A program made the position numbers and the translations under genes. This document shows positions 26,823-34,948 of a stretch of 64,000 nucleotides of DNA, in pieces. This DNA is from Bacteroides sp. 519 (lineage in GTDB: Bacteria > Bacteroidota > Bacteroidia > Bacteroidales > Bacteroidaceae), in assembly GCF_010500955.1 (NCBI RefSeq), contig NZ_QVMJ01000003.1, positions 181,520 to 245,519 on the forward strand. Reading direction: 5' to 3'. The notes beneath the pieces were generated by a model, which was given only the letters and a program-made list of their open reading frames with translations, made no database searches and was not told where the DNA came from. Numbering within the stretch: position 1 is the stretch's first letter; every line of letters starts with the position of its first letter.

Positions 26823-27504
26823 AATATCCTAATTTATCAAGTTCCTTAGCTAGTTCTTCCGATTTCTTTGCCAACTCTGCCCGAATAGCTTTAACTGCTG
26901 CCTGATTGGCTGCATCCAAACTGTAACCCAGAGTAACCTGTACCTCTACATTTTTGTTAGGGAGTGTACGGTAAATTTCGACCAAAGGAATGGTACGGCC
27001 CAAAGTTGCGGCTATAATTGACTTACTTTCGGCAACCATGCTCGAAAGACTGGCGGCAGCTTCCTGTCCCATATCATCGTTTGCCACAGTGGCGCTGATT
27101 AATTGAGAAACCTTGGTTTGTATTTGTCCGGCAAGATCCAGCTTTGCTGCATTGGTAGCCTGTAGTGCAGCAGCCGACTGATTTCCACCAATTGCTCTCG
27201 ATGATGCAACATACCAGTATGGATTACCATCGGTATCGATCTCTACTTGTTTTTGCCAGGCGTTTTCTAACTGCTTATCTAAAGGCAACTTGCCAGCAGG
27301 GGTTTTAAAGCCTTCTTTTGTTAGTTTTTTTGCTTCTTTGCGTGCTTCCTTCAGTGCTTTTTGCTGCAAGTCTTTATTTAATACTTTTTCATGTTTTTGT
27401 TGACCCTTCATTTCGGCTTTGGTAGCTTTGGTTTGAGCGCTTACATTCATTGAAAACAGAACAGCAAAAGCTGTTAACAAACTGATTAAGAAACTTTTTT
27501 TCAT
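26821..27504 (-). CDS. Exported LPP20-like protein of unknown function
   Basis: The 227-residue protein has a signal peptide (MKKSFLISLLTAFAVLFSM, cleavage after VSAQ), a Lys/Glu-rich helical segment at about 25-75, and a conserved-looking region with GNPYWYVASSRAIGGNQSAA and VEVQVTLGYSLDAANQAAVK that resembles LPP20-type outer-membrane proteins. The tail is a KKSEELAKELDK helix. No catalytic residues are recognised. Its stop codon sits at the edge of the repeat. Confidence 0.6.
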   Translation of the reverse strand: MKKSFLISLLTAFAVLFSMNVSAQTKATKAEMKGQQKHEKVLNKDLQQKALKEARKEAKKLTKEGFKTPAGKLPLDKQLENAWQKQVEIDTDGNPYWYVASSRAIGGNQSAAALQATNAAKLDLAGQIQTKVSQLISATVANDDMGQEAAASLSSMVAESKSIIAATLGRTIPLVEIYRTLPNKNVEVQVTLGYSLDAANQAAVKAIRAELAKKSEELAKELDKLGY

Positions 27505-27803
27505 ATTTCCTCTGTGTTAATTAGTTATTATACCCCTATTAAAATAATTGACTATCCATGCAAAAATAAGCAAATATTCCATTTTTATGCTAAATCCGAT
27601 TACATTTCTTTTATGAATAGCCACATTTAATATCGATTGTAACAGAAAATCAGCACGTTTACCTTTTAACAATTAGCAAGGAATTATAAATCTAATAAAT
27701 AAACTCTTTCGTTTACTTTGGCTATTTTTGCAAAATTTGAATTCTTTTTTTTAATTTAATAAAGCAGCAGTAACAAAACACAAAGTAATTTGTTTTAATA
27801 ATT
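27505..27803. other. Intergenic region between divergent genes
   Basis: AT-rich. A TATTTTTG box at 27723-27730 (+ strand) probably drives the DUF2156 gene. No other gene or repeat is evident. Confidence 0.5.
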
Positions 27804-28700
27804 ATGATACCATTTAAAGAAATCACTCTACAGGATAAAGATGTTATTACTAAATACACAATGAACAGTTCACGAAGAAACTGTGATCTTTCTTTTTCGA
27901 ACTTATGTAGCTGGAGGTTTTTATACAATACTCAATTTGCCGAGATTGATGGTTTTCTGGTATTTAAGTTCTGGACTCAGGAGAGTCTTTCTTATATGAT
28001 GCCGGTAGGCGAAGGAAACCTGAAACAAGTGTTAGATGAAATGATTAACGATGCACAACTCGAAGGGAGCGAACTCTGTATGTTGGGTGTATGCAAAGAT
28101 ATGAAAGCCGAGTTAGAGAGTATATATCCCGGTAAATTTAGTATTGAACCGGATAGGGATTATGCCGATTATCTTTATCTGCGAACAGACCTTGCAACAT
28201 TAACTGGTAAGAAGTTTCAGCCTAAAAGAAATCATATCAACAAATTCCGTAAGAATTATAACTACAAATACGAGGCTATTACTCCCGATTTGGTACCCGA
28301 GTGTTTAAGACTGGAAGCCGAATGGTGCAAAATGAATAACTGCGACCAGCACGAAGGCACAGGTAACGAGCGACGGGCAATTATTTATGCATTGGAACAT
28401 TTTGAAGAGATAGGACTAAGTGGAGGATTGCTTCGGGTAGACGGACAAATTGTTGCTTTTACTTTTGGAATGCCAATTAACCACGATACTTTTGGAGTAC
28501 ATGTCGAAAAAGCTGATACAAGCTTTGAAGGCGCGTACGCTATGATTAACTATGAATTTGCGAGCCATATCCCCGAACAGTTTACGTACATTAACCGGGA
28601 AGAAGACTTGGGTATTGAAGGGCTTCGCAAAGCTAAATTATCTTATCAGCCTGTAACTATTCTTGAAAAGAGTATGGCTTGTTTAAAGAAAGGAACTTAA
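27804..28700 (+). CDS. DUF2156 (GNAT-fold, lysyl-phosphatidylglycerol synthase C-domain-like) protein
   Basis: The 298-residue protein matches stand-alone DUF2156 proteins of Bacteroidetes: SNLCSWRFLYNTQFAEIDGF, the FQPKRNHINKFRKNY block, and a C-terminal YINREEDLGIEGLRKAKLSY. The fold is a double GNAT; MprF uses the same domain to attach amino acids to lipids. Here no membrane domain is present, so the acceptor is unknown. Its stop overlaps the next start (TAATG). Confidence 0.8.
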   Translation: MIPFKEITLQDKDVITKYTMNSSRRNCDLSFSNLCSWRFLYNTQFAEIDGFLVFKFWTQESLSYMMPVGEGNLKQVLDEMINDAQLEGSELCMLGVCKDMKAELESIYPGKFSIEPDRDYADYLYLRTDLATLTGKKFQPKRNHINKFRKNYNYKYEAITPDLVPECLRLEAEWCKMNNCDQHEGTGNERRAIIYALEHFEEIGLSGGLLRVDGQIVAFTFGMPINHDTFGVHVEKADTSFEGAYAMINYEFASHIPEQFTYINREEDLGIEGLRKAKLSYQPVTILEKSMACLKKGT

Positions 28701-29710
28701 TGACTGTTAAAAATAGAGTAAAAGAGCTCTGGAAACTTTGTTTTAACGACAGTGAAGAATTTATTGAATTATATTTCGGACTTCGTTATACCAATAAGAT
28801 AAACGTATCTATTCAAAGTGGGGACAACATGATTGCAGCACTGCAAATGATTCCCTACCCCATGACTTTTTGCGGTACAGAGATTTCTACATCCTACATA
28901 TCGGGGGCATGTACACACCCAGAATACAGAGGTAAAGGGGTTATGCGCGAACTTTTATCGCAAAGTTTTGCACAAATGACCCGTAAGGGAGTATATGTAA
29001 GCACATTGATTCCGGCCGAGCCCTGGCTCTTCGATTATTATGCTAAAGCAGGGTATGTACCTGTATTTCATTATTCGGAAAAAGAGGTCGGCATCAAGGA
29101 GGTAAACATACCGGATAGTATCACCATTAAACATGCTTGCAGCCCCGACGAGGCATCTTATGCATACTTCGACCAAAAAATGCATGAACGTTCTTGTTGC
29201 ATTCAACACGAACAAGATGATTACAATGTTATTCTGGAAGATCTTAAACTAGCCGGAGGTACTGTTTTTACTGCATGGGAAAATAACAATATAATAGGTA
29301 TGGCTTTTGTTATTCCCGAAAGCAAAACGCTCAAAGTAAAAGAAATACTTTGCAACAACACCGATCTCGAAAACATACTTATTCAACAAGCGGCTATTCA
29401 CTACAATTCAGATAAAATAGTGGTGGTGCATCCTGCCGATGCCGAGGGTAAACCCAAAGGTATGGCACGCATTATTTACGCCAAAGCTGTACTGCAATTA
29501 TTTGCAGCAACTCATCCTGATAAAGAACTAAATATTGAGTTAACCGACGATCAGCTGTCTTTGAATAACGGATACTATTATCTGGTAAACGGCAAGTGTA
29601 TGACTACCCGGAAAAGAATACCGGGCAGCCATTTACAATTAACAATTGGAGAGCTCACTAAGTTGTTGTTTTCTTATACCGAACCTTATATGAGCTTAAT
29701 GTTGGAGTAA
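28700..29710 (+). CDS. GNAT family N-acetyltransferase
   Basis: The 336-residue protein has an Eis-like GNAT core: AALQMIPYPMTF, SYISGACTHPEYRGKGVMREL (acetyl-CoA binding loop with RGKG), then a second GNAT-like half. The ATG at 28700 overlaps the previous stop as TAATG, so translation is likely coupled. That is preferred over an ATG at 28679 inside the upstream gene. The pairing with DUF2156 is common in this phylum; the joint substrate is unknown. Confidence 0.82.
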   Translation: MTVKNRVKELWKLCFNDSEEFIELYFGLRYTNKINVSIQSGDNMIAALQMIPYPMTFCGTEISTSYISGACTHPEYRGKGVMRELLSQSFAQMTRKGVYVSTLIPAEPWLFDYYAKAGYVPVFHYSEKEVGIKEVNIPDSITIKHACSPDEASYAYFDQKMHERSCCIQHEQDDYNVILEDLKLAGGTVFTAWENNNIIGMAFVIPESKTLKVKEILCNNTDLENILIQQAAIHYNSDKIVVVHPADAEGKPKGMARIIYAKAVLQLFAATHPDKELNIELTDDQLSLNNGYYYLVNGKCMTTRKRIPGSHLQLTIGELTKLLFSYTEPYMSLMLE

Positions 29711-31030
29711 CTACAATCCGCTAAAGTCTACACCTTCGAACACCAGTGATGGTATTCTCCATGACGACGATAAGCGAGGATCGTTACCTGCCTCAACAAA
29801 AGAGTTCCATAGCGTAATCATGTTACCGGTAACATTCATTTCGGATAGCGGAGTGGTAAGTTTACCGTTTTCAATCAGGAATCCTTCAATACCAAACGAG
29901 AAGTCGCCTGTTGAACTATTACTGTTACCACCATTAAATCCGGTAACAAGGATAGCGTTGTTTAATCCGGCTATCAACTGCTCCAGATTCTTGTTTCCGG
30001 GTTGAAGCACCAATATAGAAGCCCCGCTGATGGTAGGTTCAACTCCCATCTTCTTGGCATTATATGTATCTATGAAATAAGTTTTCAATACTCCGTTTTC
30101 GTATATCGGACGCCTTTGGGTTGCAATACCTTCGCCATCGAAGTAACGGGCACCCGAAGCTTGCATAAGATGCGGTTCGTCCATAAGGGTAAACTTTTCG
30201 CTTCCTACCTTCTCGCCAAGCTTGTTCATAAGGAATGAGTTGCGTTGTTGCAAAGCTCCACCATTAAGGGCACTCATCATGGGCGATATCAAACGGCTGG
30301 CATTAACCGGATCAACAACCATGGTGTATTTACCCGATTTTATTTTCTGCTGACCCAATTTACGTAGTACACGGGTTAGCGCAGTTTGCCCGATTCCGGT
30401 TTTAATCAGTTTATCAAAATAGAGGGAAGAATCCCACCAACCATCAGAGGGGCGTGCTTCGCCTTCACCTTTTATACTTACACCGGTTGATAACGAACAC
30501 CAGGATTGTTTGGTTTCGCCCTCAAATCCATTGCTGGCCAAACGGTATCCAAATTGTTCGCCATCATTGTATGATGAATCTACCGATATAATACGGCTAT
30601 CTTTCCCCATTACCTCATTGGCGGCGGCTACAGCCAACGCTACTTTTTCGTCGGGGTTTATGTTGGCCATCTTCGAGTCGTAAAGCTGCAGATCGGGCAT
30701 TCCGCCTTTATAATAGCGCGAAGCATCGGGTAAAACTCTTGCTTCGTCTTTAGCCAGGTAACGGGTCGAGTCTATTCCGTTTTTAATAAACGATTCCAGT
30801 TCTTTTTTCTCTAAGCGGTTGGTCGAGTAATTACCATACCGTCCATCTACATACAACGACAGGCTTAAACCACTTTCACTTGCCTGCTGAAGTTTATCCA
30901 TTTTGGCATCGCGCAACTCGAATGTGGTATTCGATCCTGAATACAAATTTACTCTCGCTGCCTGACAACCATTCTTAAGGGCGAAATCCATTGCCCACTG
31001 TGCCAGTTTTTTATTGCTATCTGATATCAT
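29711..31030 (-). CDS. TldD/PmbA (TldE) family metalloprotease subunit
   Basis: The 439-residue protein is the TldE-type partner: no HExxxH motif is present, and it shows the family blocks GYRLASNGFEGETKQSWCSL and ISGASILVLQPGNKNLEQLI. TldD-TldE form a protease that degrades unfolded peptides and, in E. coli, processes microcin B17 leader and CcdA. The frame extends 44 codons upstream through the repeat at 31034, giving a low-complexity KLKNSKTQ stretch, so MISDSNKK at 31030 is taken as the start. Confidence 0.88.
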   Translation of the reverse strand: MISDSNKKLAQWAMDFALKNGCQAARVNLYSGSNTTFELRDAKMDKLQQASESGLSLSLYVDGRYGNYSTNRLEKKELESFIKNGIDSTRYLAKDEARVLPDASRYYKGGMPDLQLYDSKMANINPDEKVALAVAAANEVMGKDSRIISVDSSYNDGEQFGYRLASNGFEGETKQSWCSLSTGVSIKGEGEARPSDGWWDSSLYFDKLIKTGIGQTALTRVLRKLGQQKIKSGKYTMVVDPVNASRLISPMMSALNGGALQQRNSFLMNKLGEKVGSEKFTLMDEPHLMQASGARYFDGEGIATQRRPIYENGVLKTYFIDTYNAKKMGVEPTISGASILVLQPGNKNLEQLIAGLNNAILVTGFNGGNSNSSTGDFSFGIEGFLIENGKLTTPLSEMNVTGNMITLWNSFVEAGNDPRLSSSWRIPSLVFEGVDFSGL

Positions 31031-31033
31031 GTT

Positions 31034-31226
31034 ATTTGAGTTTTTGAGTTTGTAAGTTTTTGAGTTTGTAAGTTTTTGAGTTTTTGAGTTTTTGAGTTTT
31101 TGAGTTTGTAAGTTTTTGAGTTTGTAAGTTTTTAAGGTGCAACGCATCAATATTAAAAACACTTTGACTCAAAAACTCAAAAACTTAAAAACTTAAAAAC
31201 TTAAAAACTCAAAAACTTAAAAACTA
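31034..31226. repeat. Inverted repeat with tandem 'tttttgagtt' arms
   Basis: The left arm of TTTTTGAGTTTGTAAG units (31034-31133) and right arm of ACTCAAAAACTTAAAA units (31165-31226) flank an AACGCATCAA-containing centre. It separates the two TldD/PmbA-family genes. Confidence 0.85.
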
Positions 31227-31229
31227 AAT

Positions 31230-32765
31230 TTAGCTTTCTCCACCTACAGTAAGTTTACTTACCAATGCCGAAGGCATTCCATCAGTTACCGGACAAGATT
31301 GCCCGTCTTTTCCACAGGTCCATGTGCCGTTATCAATCTTATCGTTGTTGGCTACCATGGTAATATCTGCCAATGCTTTGGGGCCATTACCAATAATATT
31401 AATATCCTTGATGGGTTGTGTTAACTTACCATCTTCAATAAGATAACCCGATTTTACGAAGAATGTAAAGTCGCCCGCACCAATCTGTACTTGTCCGTTA
31501 GTGAAGTTATCTACATAAACCCCTTTCTTTACAGAAGCAATAATATCTTCTTCCTTCATATTACCGGCTTCCATATATGTTGAACGCATACGTGGTATAG
31601 GAGTATGGCGGAACGATTCGCGGCGACCGTTTCCGGTTGATGGTATACCATAGTGCTGTGCACTGATACGGTCGTGCAGGTAGCTTGTTAAGATACCATC
31701 TTTTACGATATAAGTTTTTTGCCCGTCGGTACCTTCGTCATCTACATTAATAGAACCACGGTTAAAGGGGATGGTACCATCATCGACCACGTTGATGTTT
31801 TCGTTACATACTTTTTTGTTCAACAGGTCGGAGAATATAGACACATTTTTGCGGTTAAAGTCGGCTTCAAAAGCATGACCAATGGCTTCGTGCAAGAAGA
31901 TTCCCGAACCTCCGGCTCCAAGTACTACAGGCATTTCGCCCCCTTTGGGCTTTATGGCCTTGAACATAATAGCAGCGCCATCTACAGCTTCGCGGGCAAT
32001 AACATCAATAATATCGTCGGAAAGAAACTCATATCCCCTCCGATAAGAACGGGCAGAGTAATTGTTTTCAGTTTTTCCGTTCTCTTCCATAATACAAACA
32101 GCACTCAATGACACCATTGGGCGATAGTCGTAATAGATAATGCCTTCCGAATTGCAGAATAAGATATGAGAGGTTTGATCGGATAACGAGGCAGATACCT
32201 TCTGCACACGTTTATCTAACGAGAAAACCTTATCGTTAAGTTTTTGCAGATAAGGCATTTTATCTTTCAGGATAACCGATTCCCAAGGAGTGGTTATTGA
32301 ATAATAATTCTTTGTGATTGGCTTTTCGGTAAGGTTTACCGGTGTTTTTGCTTTTCCGTCCGAAGCGATACGGGCAGCAGTACGGGCAGCTTTAACCATA
32401 TCGTTCAGCGAAACATTTTCAACATAAGCATATCCGCTCTGATCGCCCGACAGTACCCGCACACCTACACCAAAGTCGATGTTTGAGCTGCAACGGTTTA
32501 CTGCGCCATCTTGTAAACCAATATTGTTGTAAAAGGTATGTTCAAAGAAGAGATCGGCATAATCGCCCCCTTTTTCAAGAGCTACCGTAAGTACTTTCTT
32601 TAAATCTTGTTCGGTTACTCCAAAGTGTGCCATTGCCAGTGATATAGCAGCTTGCTTGTCGCCATTTCCTAATGCCGAACCACCGAACGAACCGGCAACG
32701 GCAGGCGTAGCTAGTGAACCTATCAATGCAAGGCCACCTGTTCTAAGAAAATTTCGTCTGTCCAT
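31230..32765 (-). CDS. TldD family metalloprotease, catalytic subunit
   Basis: The 511-residue protein has the TldD zinc motif HEAIGHAFEADF (HExxxH) at about residue 289. The N-terminus carries a twin-arginine-like start (MDRRNFLRTGGLALIGSLAT), so it may be exported by Tat, unlike the cytoplasmic E. coli enzyme. Further blocks are NIGLQDGAVNRCSS and GQVQIGAGDFTFFVKSGYLI. With the TldE-type gene downstream it would form a heterodimeric peptidase. Confidence 0.88.
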   Translation of the reverse strand: MDRRNFLRTGGLALIGSLATPAVAGSFGGSALGNGDKQAAISLAMAHFGVTEQDLKKVLTVALEKGGDYADLFFEHTFYNNIGLQDGAVNRCSSNIDFGVGVRVLSGDQSGYAYVENVSLNDMVKAARTAARIASDGKAKTPVNLTEKPITKNYYSITTPWESVILKDKMPYLQKLNDKVFSLDKRVQKVSASLSDQTSHILFCNSEGIIYYDYRPMVSLSAVCIMEENGKTENNYSARSYRRGYEFLSDDIIDVIAREAVDGAAIMFKAIKPKGGEMPVVLGAGGSGIFLHEAIGHAFEADFNRKNVSIFSDLLNKKVCNENINVVDDGTIPFNRGSINVDDEGTDGQKTYIVKDGILTSYLHDRISAQHYGIPSTGNGRRESFRHTPIPRMRSTYMEAGNMKEEDIIASVKKGVYVDNFTNGQVQIGAGDFTFFVKSGYLIEDGKLTQPIKDINIIGNGPKALADITMVANNDKIDNGTWTCGKDGQSCPVTDGMPSALVSKLTVGGES

Positions 32766-32773
32766 AATATATT

Positions 32774-32853
32774 TATTGAGTTGAGAGTTGAGAGTTGAGA
32801 GTTATTTACCATGCGGTGTAACTCTCAACTATCAACTATCAACTATCAACTAG
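32774..32853. repeat. Inverted repeat with tandem 'ttgagag' arms and TTACCATGCGG centre
   Basis: TTGAGAG heptamers (32774-32803) face CTCAACT/ATCAACT units (32821-32853); the centre has CCATGCGGTGT at 32809-32819. The right arm carries the stop codon of the cdaA-like gene. Confidence 0.9.
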
Positions 32854-33613
32854 TTGTTAATAGGCTTTCCAGTTCTTCTGCCGATAAGCGCAGATAGAAT
32901 TGTCCCCGGTATGCAATTGATATCGATCCGGTTTCTTCGGATACAATAATTGCATGAGCGTCCGACTCTTGTGATATCCCCATAGCCGCCCGGTGTCTTA
33001 GTCCGAGTTCTTTGGGAATATTAAGATCGTGCGAAACGGGCAATATACATCCTGCTGCCCTGATTCTGTTTTTCCGTATTATCATTGCTCCATCGTGCAG
33101 CGGACTGTTTTTAAAGAAGATGTTTTCAATCAGCCGTTGGTTAATGTCGGCATCTATTACTTCGCCGGTACGGATTATATCGTCCAAAGGCAGGTTGTGT
33201 TCAACAACAATCAGTGCTCCGGTTTTTTGTTTCCCCATACTGATGCATGCCATTACAATGGGCATAATATCCTCGTTGCCTTTCTTCTCCTTTTTTTTGT
33301 TATTGGTAAAAAACTTGATGATGGCACTAAACTGCCGATGCGCCCCCAGGGTTAAAAGGAAACGCCGTATCTCATCCTGAAACAATACTATCAGGGCAAG
33401 TACCCCTACACTTACCAATTTATCGAGTATGGTTCCCAGCAACCTCATTTCGAGAATCTGAGTTACCACAAGCCAGATAAGCACGAATATCAGTATACCC
33501 GAGAATATATTTATAGAACCCGATTCCTTCATCAGTTTGTATGTATAAAACAGTACAAGGGCAACGAGTAATATGTCGATAAAATCTTTTAGGCCGAAAT
33601 TAATAAAATCCAT
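32846..33613 (-). CDS. cdaA: Diadenylate cyclase CdaA
   Basis: The 255-residue protein has three N-terminal membrane segments (to about residue 80) and a DisA_N domain with the DGA motif (NSPLHDGAMIIRKNR) and the RHR motif (GLRHRAAMGISQES). It condenses two ATP into cyclic di-AMP, a second messenger for osmotic and wall homeostasis. It directly follows folP on the same strand, the usual Bacteroidetes order. The last Ser codon and stop lie in the repeat arm. Confidence 0.95.
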   Translation of the reverse strand: MDFINFGLKDFIDILLVALVLFYTYKLMKESGSINIFSGILIFVLIWLVVTQILEMRLLGTILDKLVSVGVLALIVLFQDEIRRFLLTLGAHRQFSAIIKFFTNNKKKEKKGNEDIMPIVMACISMGKQKTGALIVVEHNLPLDDIIRTGEVIDADINQRLIENIFFKNSPLHDGAMIIRKNRIRAAGCILPVSHDLNIPKELGLRHRAAMGISQESDAHAIIVSEETGSISIAYRGQFYLRLSAEELESLLTTS

Positions 33614-33620
33614 ATTTTAA

Positions 33621-33694
33621 AGTTATGAGTTTTGAGTTTTGAGTTTTGAGTTCCATGCGGCATCGTAAACTCAGAACTCTAAACTCAGAACTAT
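33621..33694. repeat. Inverted repeat with tandem 'gagtttt' arms and CCATGCGGCATCGT centre
   Basis: GAGTTTT heptamers face AACTC units; the centre CCATGCGGCATCGT is at 33653-33666. The right arm encodes the final VLSLEF and stop of folP. Confidence 0.9.
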
Positions 33695-34504
33695 TTTCTT
33701 GGCTTCAACAGCTTCCTTTACATCATGTACGCGTATAATATCTGCTCCTTTCATTAAGGAGATGGTATTTAACACGGTTGTTCCGTTCAATGCCTCGGCT
33801 GGTGATATGTTTAAGAGACGTGTTATCATCGACTTTCGTGACACCCCAACCAACAGTGGAAGTTCAAATATACGAAAATCTTCTAAATGCGCCATCAATT
33901 CATAATTATGCTCAACGGTTTTACCAAAGCCAAAGCCGGGATCAAGAATAATGTCTTTTACTCCCAGATTGCGCAACTGCTGCACTTTTTCGGCAAAATA
34001 GAGGAATACTTCTTTCACCAGATTATCGTAATGGGGAGATTGCTGCATACTTTGCGGAGTTCCCTGCATGTGCATTATTATATAAGGTACATTGAGGCGG
34101 GCAACAGTATCAAACATATCAGGGTCCATCTCGCCGGCGGCAATATCATTTATTATATCTACCTGATACTCTTTTACACAAAACTCGGCCACTTTGGCGC
34201 GAAACGTATCTACCGAAATAATGGCATCGGGATGGTTGCGCCTGATTATTTCGAGTCCGGTACGGAGGCGTTCTATTTCTTCTTTGGCTGTGATATGTTC
34301 GGCTCCGGGACGCGATGAGTAAGCACCAATGTCGATCATTTCGCCACCTTCTTCAAGAATTTGTTTGGCGCGTGCGGCAATATCTTCTTCGGTTTGCATC
34401 CGGCTTTTTGAGTAGAATGAATCTGGAGTTACATTCAATATACCCATTACCCTAGGTATGGAAAGATCGATCAGCTTCCCGTTTACGTTGATAAGCTTGT
34501 TCAT
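33671..34504 (-). CDS. folP: Dihydropteroate synthase
   Basis: The 277-residue TIM barrel has VMGILNVTPDSFYSKSR, IDIGAYSSRPGAEHI, IIMHMQGTPQSM and LDPGFGFGKTVEHNYELM. It joins p-aminobenzoate to the pterin pyrophosphate in folate synthesis and is the sulfonamide target. The last six residues and the stop are encoded by the neighbouring inverted repeat, a sign that the repeat has replaced the original 3' end. Confidence 0.96.
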   Translation of the reverse strand: MNKLINVNGKLIDLSIPRVMGILNVTPDSFYSKSRMQTEEDIAARAKQILEEGGEMIDIGAYSSRPGAEHITAKEEIERLRTGLEIIRRNHPDAIISVDTFRAKVAEFCVKEYQVDIINDIAAGEMDPDMFDTVARLNVPYIIMHMQGTPQSMQQSPHYDNLVKEVFLYFAEKVQQLRNLGVKDIILDPGFGFGKTVEHNYELMAHLEDFRIFELPLLVGVSRKSMITRLLNISPAEALNGTTVLNTISLMKGADIIRVHDVKEAVEAKKIVLSLEF

Positions 34505-34948
34505 TTACGTTTTAACTATTTGAATACTTCAATCTCACAAAAGTATAAATAATATTTTTAATATAATTCATATTCAAGAATGGAAGCAATCGCTCTTTGC
34601 TTTAGTTACGAATTGTAAGCAATTACCCCGGCAGGGGTAATATGTGCATAACCCCGGGTGAGCAAAGCGTAACCCGGGGTACGAACTCCCCTCCATTTCC
34701 TGAGCTCCGAAGGAGTTCAACCCTTTCAGGGCTGTTTTGAGTAGGGTTTAGCCTACCCCGGGTTACGCTTTGCTCACCCGGGGTTATGCATAGTTAAAGC
34801 CCTTCGGGCTTATGTAACTTAACAGCCCCTGCCCTTTCGGGGTGATTGCTTATAAATCATTGACCCTCATAAAATCTCTGTGCCTCTGTGTCTCTGTGTT
34901 CTATAAATAGTATCTTTGTCCCTTCAATCGTAAAATCGTAAATCGTAA
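34505..34948. other. Gene-free stretch with a perfect 36-bp inverted repeat
   Basis: 34646-34681 and 34754-34789 are exact reverse complements (GCATAACCCCGGGTGAGC... / ...GGGGTTATGC). Weaker nested arms lie outside (AAGCAATTACCCC near 34616; GGGGTGATTGCTT near 34840). A TATCTTTG box at 34911-34918 probably serves murF; single-arm repeats CTCTGTGTCTCTGTG (34876-34901) and AAATCGT (34929-34948) adjoin it. Confidence 0.8.

Noticed and set aside
29711..31162. TldE-type protein with a 44-residue Lys/Asn/Thr-rich N-terminus
   Set aside because: Those residues are translated from the repeat at 31034; the ATG at 31030 gives the usual start.
29711..32765. TldD/PmbA pair as the protease of the RiPP operon
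   Set aside because: It is 15 kb away, in a separate unit, and the pair is widespread in genomes without such operons; the M42 gene in the operon is the better candidate. A role cannot be excluded.
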